53,525 bases of DNA from Flavobacteriaceae bacterium (GTDB taxonomy: Bacteria > Bacteroidota > Bacteroidia > UKL13-3): NCBI GenBank assembly GCA_025363675.1, contig JANYDJ010000142.1, positions 1-53,525 on the forward strand. Reading direction: 5' to 3'. Of this stretch, positions 48,289-53,525 are shown piece by piece. A program made the translations under genes and the position numbers. Each line of letters begins with the position of its first letter. The stretch's first letter is position 1. The notes beneath the pieces were generated by a model. It did no database searches. It was not told where the DNA came from and saw nothing but the letters and a program-made list of their open reading frames with translations.

Positions 48289-49029
48289 TTGCAAAAAGAT
48301 AAAACCATACATGTCGATTTATTTGTGCCTTGCCATATAGATCAGTTTTGGCCTGAGACGGGCTTTAATATGAAACGACTTTTGGAACTTGCCGGTTGTG
48401 TGGTGCATTATAATACCGAACAAACCTGTTGTGGACAGCCCGCCTTCAATGCCGGATTTTGGGATGATGCTAAAGAGGTGGGTGAAAAATTAATCGGCGA
48501 ACAAATTGCTGGACATTATATGGTAGCCGCTTCATCGGGCTGTGTAAGTATGGTTCGCCAATCGTATAATACTTTGTTTGAAAATACCTCAGTTCACAAT
48601 CCCAGTAAAAATTTACAAAAAATATTTTTCGACTTTGCTGAGTTTTGGGTTGATGTTTTAGACAATCCGCCGCTGCAAGCTACCTTTAATACTAGGGTGG
48701 CATTGCTCGATAATTGCAAAGGTATGCGTGATTGTAAAATATTTGACCAACCCCGCAAACTCCTTGGCCAGGTAGAAGGATTGGAGCTGGTAGAAATAAA
48801 AGACTATGATACTTGTTGCGGATTTGGTGGAATGTTCGCAGTAAAGTTCGAACCTGTATCGGTTGCCCTTGCCGAAGAAAAATTAAAACATGTATTAGAC
48901 ACTGGTGCCGAGTTTCTAGTATGCACAGATGGTGGCTGCCTCATGCACCTCGATTCCTATATCAAGAAAAATAATTTACATGTGAAAGCGATTCATATAG
49001 TAGATTTATTAGTGAAGGGACTTAAGTAG
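48289..49029 (+). CDS. (Fe-S)-binding oxidoreductase subunit, LutA/YkgE-like
   Basis: Two CCG-type cysteine motifs (EQTCCGQPAFNAG, YDTCCGFGGMFAVK) plus DNCKGMRDC; start as TTG near 48289. Confidence 0.88.
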   Translation: MQKDKTIHVDLFVPCHIDQFWPETGFNMKRLLELAGCVVHYNTEQTCCGQPAFNAGFWDDAKEVGEKLIGEQIAGHYMVAASSGCVSMVRQSYNTLFENTSVHNPSKNLQKIFFDFAEFWVDVLDNPPLQATFNTRVALLDNCKGMRDCKIFDQPRKLLGQVEGLELVEIKDYDTCCGFGGMFAVKFEPVSVALAEEKLKHVLDTGAEFLVCTDGGCLMHLDSYIKKNNLHVKAIHIVDLLVKGLK

Positions 49030-49059
49030 GAGTAAGGGGTAAGGAATAAGGAGCAAGGA
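49027..49059. repeat. Left heptamer arm flanking the four-helix-bundle gene
   Basis: taggagtaaggggtaaggaataaggagcaagga; 19-bp exact direct repeat AAGGGGTAAGGAATAAGGA with 49433-49451. Confidence 0.88.
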
Positions 49060-49074
49060 AAAACAACAAATTAT

Positions 49075-49428
49075 ATGGCAATTAAAAGATTTGAAGATGT
49101 GATATGCTGGCAGAAATCGCAAGATTATGCTGTGAATGTGTATGGGATATTCAGCTCTTTGAAAGATTTTGGGTTTAAAGATCAAATTTGTAGAGCAGTC
49201 GTTTCTATTTCAAACAATATTGCAGAAGGTTTTGATAGAAGTTCGAATGCCGATTTTAGCAGATTTTTATATATAGCCCTGGCATCATGTAGTGAAGTTA
49301 AATCTATGTTATACTTAGCAGAAAAACTTAAATATATTAAAACAGAACAAAGAGACAATTTACTAAAGCAAGGCGACGAAATATCTAGTATTATTAGAGG
49401 CCTTATTAAGTCCATGAAAACTATTTAG
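49075..49428 (+). CDS. Four helix bundle protein (S23/IVS-type)
   Basis: FEDVICWQKSQDYAVNVYGIFSSLKDFGFKDQICRAVVSISNNIAEGFDRSSNADFSRFLYIALASCSEVKSMLYLAEKL. Confidence 0.92.
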   Translation: MAIKRFEDVICWQKSQDYAVNVYGIFSSLKDFGFKDQICRAVVSISNNIAEGFDRSSNADFSRFLYIALASCSEVKSMLYLAEKLKYIKTEQRDNLLKQGDEISSIIRGLIKSMKTI

Positions 49429-49500
49429 GAGGAAGGGGTAAGGAATAAGGACCATTCGGCGTCAGCTCCTTATCCCTTACTCCTTATCCCTTTTTTCCTT
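49429..49500. repeat. Right heptamer arm pair with CCATTCGGCGTCAGC core
   Basis: gaggaaggggtaaggaataagg / accattcggcgtcagc / tccttatcccttactccttatccc; shares 28 nt exactly with the 35082-35154 element. Confidence 0.9.
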
Positions 49501-49507
49501 AACTTTG
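49500..49507 (+). promoter_or_regulatory. Candidate Bacteroidota -7 box (TAnnTTTG) of ruvB
   Basis: TAACTTTG 7 nt upstream of the ruvB ATG, abutting the repeat arm. Confidence 0.45.
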
Positions 49508-49514
49508 CCTCCCC

Positions 49515-50543
49515 ATGCGAAACCCCAACCTTAGTGCCGACGAAGAAAACCTGGACAATACCGAAAAGGAACTGGAGAAAGTACTCCGCCCCCAAGCCTT
49601 TGGCGACTTTAGCGGACAAGATAAAACTATAGAAAATCTTAAAATATTTGTGGGTGCTGCCCGCTTGCGTGGCGAAGCACTCGACCATGTATTGTTGCAC
49701 GGGCCTCCGGGTTTGGGTAAAACTACCTTGGCACATATTATATCAAATGAATTAGGTGCGGGAATAAAAATTACTTCAGGACCTGTTATAGAAAAGCCCG
49801 GCGATTTAGCCGGACTGCTTACCAATTTAGAACAAGGCGATGTATTATTTATTGACGAGATACATAGATTAAGCCCTGTGGTGGAAGAGTATTTATATTC
49901 TGCCATGGAAGATTATAAAATTGATATCATGCTAGAGAGCGGCCCCAATGCCCGCTCTATACAAATTGGTATCAATCCGTTTACGTTAATTGGTGCTACT
50001 ACACGTTCGGGTTTGCTTACGGCTCCGCTGCGTGCAAGGTTTGGTATCAATGCCCGATTAGAATATTATGATGTAAAATTATTGACCAGTATTGTAAAAC
50101 GCAGTGCGGGAATTTTGAAAACACAAATAGTAGATACTGCCGCCCACGAAATTGCCAAACGTAGCCGAGGAACCCCACGTATTGCAAACGCTCTATTACG
50201 CCGCACCCGCGATTTTGCCCAGATGAAAGGCGATGGAACTATAACATTTGAAATTGCACAAATGGCTTTGGACGCATTGAATGTAGACTCGCACGGCCTC
50301 GACGAAATGGACAATAAAATTCTCACCACTATTATAGAAAAATTTAAAGGCGGACCTGTGGGATTAAATACTATAGCCACTGCAGTAAGCGAAGACGCGG
50401 GCACTATAGAAGAAGTATACGAACCCTTTTTAATACAAGAAGGTTTCCTTATGCGTACCGCCCGTGGCCGCGAAGCCACAGAACTTGCTTATAAGCATTT
50501 GGGGATTATGCCGCATAGGGGGAATAGTACGCAACTGTTTTAG
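49515..50543 (+). CDS. ruvB: Holliday junction branch migration DNA helicase RuvB
   Basis: [72 protein letters not shown]. Confidence 0.97.
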   Translation: MRNPNLSADEENLDNTEKELEKVLRPQAFGDFSGQDKTIENLKIFVGAARLRGEALDHVLLHGPPGLGKTTLAHIISNELGAGIKITSGPVIEKPGDLAGLLTNLEQGDVLFIDEIHRLSPVVEEYLYSAMEDYKIDIMLESGPNARSIQIGINPFTLIGATTRSGLLTAPLRARFGINARLEYYDVKLLTSIVKRSAGILKTQIVDTAAHEIAKRSRGTPRIANALLRRTRDFAQMKGDGTITFEIAQMALDALNVDSHGLDEMDNKILTTIIEKFKGGPVGLNTIATAVSEDAGTIEEVYEPFLIQEGFLMRTARGREATELAYKHLGIMPHRGNSTQLF

Positions 50544-50576
50544 TCTTAAAATCGTTATATAAATTATTTATATAAT

Positions 50577-52763
50577 ATGATTAATAAATTTCTCATACTT
50601 TTTATGTTATGCTTTTTATCGCATATAATATGTGCCCAAGAAATTAAATGGCACTTTCCTCCTTGTGCTGATTCGGTTACTGAGGAAAATATAGATGGGT
50701 ATTATTTCTCTTTTTATACAAATGGTAAAAAAGGATATTTTAATGGTGAAAAAATAGCAGTGCCTGCAAAGTATGATGAGATAATAGGTTCAGACCTTGA
50801 TAATTATTATTTTATAAAAAACAAAAATAAATGGGGTATATATAATGCAAACTCTGACAGTAATAAAGAAACACTGCCTTGTATTTATGACAGTATATGC
50901 AAGACAGACTGGCCCCGGACCCGATGCCGTATTGTCAAAAAAAATGAGTGTGCGTATTATAATTTAAGGTTGAATAAATGGGAAACTAAATTTACTAATA
51001 ACTGTATCTTGCCTGCTGATGAAGAAACACAATATACCTCATATCATAAAAATGTGGTTATCCAAAATACATGGATGACAAGGGAAGAATACCTTAAAAA
51101 GAAAAACGATACCGCTATAATTTTGATTCGATTGCTTTTTAAGAATAAAGAAATGTGGATGATAGAACAATTGAATGACAATATCTATTTTGTTTACGCT
51201 AAGTTCCAATATGATTCTATAAACTATGAGTATAAGAACATTATTATTAAACTATCTTCAAAAACTATTATTACTGAATATGTATCCAAAGCACAATTAG
51301 ACGGTAAAAATATTGTCTGTACTGGAATTAAAAACAAACCATGGTTAACTTATACAATTGATACAATAACGGGCAAAAAAATAACACCATTTTTCGAGCT
51401 CGTAGACACAGATATTGCAAACGGGTATATTAATTATTATTGGGGTGAGAAGTCAAGAACTGAATACAGATTAGCAAAAGTAATAAACAAAAAAGGAGTA
51501 AGTATGAAAGGTTTGTTTAATAAAGATTATAGAATAATTATACCTTTTAAATTTGATGATATTTATTTCCCATGTAGCAAAGATTTATTATTCTGCAAAA
51601 TATACTACCATCCAAAAGTGAGAACATTCAATCCATATGGTTATAATATAAATGTGGAACCCGAAATACACCACCAACCAACAATAAGAATATTTAATTT
51701 AAAAACAAATAAATTTATAGAACATAAATTTGACACCATTCAGTATGTGAGCAATACAGCTCCTATGGTTGTGCGAAAAAATAAGAAATATTATATTTAC
51801 AATCTAGAAACTGATAGAAAGACAAAATTACCTTTTAACAAAATATTATCTTCCCTTAATGAAGATAGTATTTTGATAGTTTCTAAAAAGAATAAAATTC
51901 AATTATATAATTTAAATCAAAGATGTTTTATATCCTCAGCCCATGATTCAATCTATCATGTAAGTATTGAACCTACTGACGAGAGATATAAGATGGATTA
52001 TGGATTTATTAAAAGAGCAATTGTTTTTAAAGATAATTTAACCATAGGTGTATTAAACGCACGAGGCAATATTATTATACCACCTATATATGACAATATA
52101 CTTGCCTATGGAGAACCCAACACTTCCTACTTTCCTAACAGTAAAGGTGATTTCTTATTCTTAAAAAAAGGACTCTATTCATATTTGTATAATTTAGATT
52201 CATCAAGAATAGAATATGATAGCTTGTCTCAATTAAAGAGTATATACAAATATTCACAAAATACAGACTATTGGTATAAACGCAATGGCAAATGGGGACT
52301 CGTCAATAAGTACTTAAATAAATATTTACCTGCTCAGTACGATACTTTCTATATATACAATGACAAATATTATTTGAAACAAGATGGCAAATATAAAATT
52401 TATAATTTTACCAATAGCATTCTTCAACAAGAAGGTTATGATACTATTATTCATCTAAAACAAAATGATTACCTAGTGATAAAAAGTGGAAAATATGGAT
52501 TACTGAAATTAAATAAGAAACCTAGTATAATACCGTGCATATATGACAGCATTTATTATGAATGTGATTCTCGTAATTATGAATCAAACGGAAACTCTTA
52601 TGTTTATCCAATAGCAATACTAAAAAAAGGCAATAAATTCGGAATCAGCTTACATGAGAATTATTCTACACCTGCAGTATTTGAAAACTACAAATACCGA
52701 AATTGCTCCAGAATGTGGGCCAAATACAATGGCAAATGGGGAATCCTCAGTAAAAATCAATAA
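50577..52763 (+). CDS. Secreted WG-repeat-containing protein
   Basis: Signal peptide; repeated NKWGIYN, GKWGLVNKYLNKYLPAQYD, GKYGLLKLNKKPSIIPCIYDSI, GKWGILS units. Confidence 0.85.
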   Translation: MINKFLILFMLCFLSHIICAQEIKWHFPPCADSVTEENIDGYYFSFYTNGKKGYFNGEKIAVPAKYDEIIGSDLDNYYFIKNKNKWGIYNANSDSNKETLPCIYDSICKTDWPRTRCRIVKKNECAYYNLRLNKWETKFTNNCILPADEETQYTSYHKNVVIQNTWMTREEYLKKKNDTAIILIRLLFKNKEMWMIEQLNDNIYFVYAKFQYDSINYEYKNIIIKLSSKTIITEYVSKAQLDGKNIVCTGIKNKPWLTYTIDTITGKKITPFFELVDTDIANGYINYYWGEKSRTEYRLAKVINKKGVSMKGLFNKDYRIIIPFKFDDIYFPCSKDLLFCKIYYHPKVRTFNPYGYNINVEPEIHHQPTIRIFNLKTNKFIEHKFDTIQYVSNTAPMVVRKNKKYYIYNLETDRKTKLPFNKILSSLNEDSILIVSKKNKIQLYNLNQRCFISSAHDSIYHVSIEPTDERYKMDYGFIKRAIVFKDNLTIGVLNARGNIIIPPIYDNILAYGEPNTSYFPNSKGDFLFLKKGLYSYLYNLDSSRIEYDSLSQLKSIYKYSQNTDYWYKRNGKWGLVNKYLNKYLPAQYDTFYIYNDKYYLKQDGKYKIYNFTNSILQQEGYDTIIHLKQNDYLVIKSGKYGLLKLNKKPSIIPCIYDSIYYECDSRNYESNGNSYVYPIAILKKGNKFGISLHENYSTPAVFENYKYRNCSRMWAKYNGKWGILSKNQ

Positions 52764-52784
52764 TATTATTCTATCTTTGTCCCC

Positions 52785-53525
52785 ATGCACGAAACTTATA
52801 TGAAACGATGCCTGCAACTTGCCGCTAATGGCGAGGGGCTTGTAGAGCCCAACCCAATGGTGGGCTGTGTGATTGTGCACGAGGATAAAATTATTGCAGA
52901 AGGTTTTCATCATCAATATGGTGGCGACCATGCAGAAGTGGACGCGATAAACAAATTGCACGGATTCGAAAAGTTTGGTGAGTGTAGTTTGTATGTGAAC
53001 TTGGAGCCATGTTCGCATACGGGTAAAACCCCACCTTGTGTAGATTTGATTATCGAGAAAAAATTCAAACAGGTTATTATAGCACAGCAAGACCCTAACC
53101 CATTAGTAGCAGGAAAAGGAATTGAAAAACTACAAGCCGCAGGCATAGAAACTATTATAGGAGTTAGTGGAAAAGAAGCTCTGGAATTAAACAAACGTTT
53201 CAATTGTTTTCATCAAAAAAATAGACCTTTCGTTACCCTTAAGTGGGCCCAAACTGCGGATGATATTATAGCACCGCAAATGCGTGATCCAAATTATCAA
53301 TCGTTAAGATATATCAGTAATCAATATTCGGTGAGGCAGGTGCATCGTTACAGGGCTTGCCATGGTGCAATACTTGTGGGTTCTAATACAGCGTTAAATG
53401 ACAATCCTACTTTGGATGTGCGGCATTGGGAAGGAAAGAATCCTGTACGTGTTGTTTGGGACCCGCAGTTACGATTAACACAAGATTTGAATGTGTTTGA
53501 TGGCACTACCCCTACTCTAGTTTTG
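52785..53525 (+). CDS. ribD: Riboflavin biosynthesis deaminase/reductase, partial at right edge
   Basis: MHETYMKRCLQLAANGEGLVEPNPMVGCVIV...GGDHAEVDAI...LYVNLEPCSHTGKTPPC; in frame to the window end. Confidence 0.93.
   Translation, partial: MHETYMKRCLQLAANGEGLVEPNPMVGCVIVHEDKIIAEGFHHQYGGDHAEVDAINKLHGFEKFGECSLYVNLEPCSHTGKTPPCVDLIIEKKFKQVIIAQQDPNPLVAGKGIEKLQAAGIETIIGVSGKEALELNKRFNCFHQKNRPFVTLKWAQTADDIIAPQMRDPNYQSLRYISNQYSVRQVHRYRACHGAILVGSNTALNDNPTLDVRHWEGKNPVRVVWDPQLRLTQDLNVFDGTTPTLVL

Noticed and set aside
49075-49428. Diversity-generating retroelement accessory gene (avd)
   Set aside because: No reverse transcriptase and no TR/VR pair found; only the four-helix-bundle fold is shared.

Overview
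The window looks like an AT-rich chromosomal segment from a Bacteroidota-type bacterium (T9SS C-terminal sorting domains, PorV/PorQ-like protein, TonB-dependent receptor, TAnnTTTG-like promoter boxes). I support about 30 coding regions, one tRNA-Leu(GAG), one decayed IS5-like element with terminal inverted repeats, one truncated IS1380-like transposase at the left edge, and several hairpin terminators. Housekeeping genes include rplS, ruvB, pruA, bcp and a right-edge partial ribD. Four observations stand out. (1) A dispersed family of intergenic elements carries locus-specific heptanucleotide (period-7) arrays, six of them around a shared GCGTCAGC core (CCATnnnGCGTCAGCc in four copies). One copy brackets a four-helix-bundle (S23/IVS-type) gene with an exact 19-bp direct repeat. 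(2) A compact, translationally coupled cluster encodes a ThiF/E1-like + nitroreductase fusion (Rv1355c-like), an acyltransferase-like protein, a 7TMR-DISM-type histidine kinase, a receiver-kinase hybrid and a single-domain receiver, with a divergent receiver + peroxiredoxin pair. It looks like a candidate small-molecule synthesis/sensing module. (3) A 14-nt motif (AACACTGnGGTAAC, with 11-bp direct-repeat spacing) is shared upstream of the TonB receptor and a T9SS-secreted protein, next to an orphan PhoB-like regulator. (4) A repeated palindromic unit, CGTCATnCTGAA-5nt-TTCAGnATGACG, occurs at two loci. All family assignments come from reading motifs in the translations; no database search was run.
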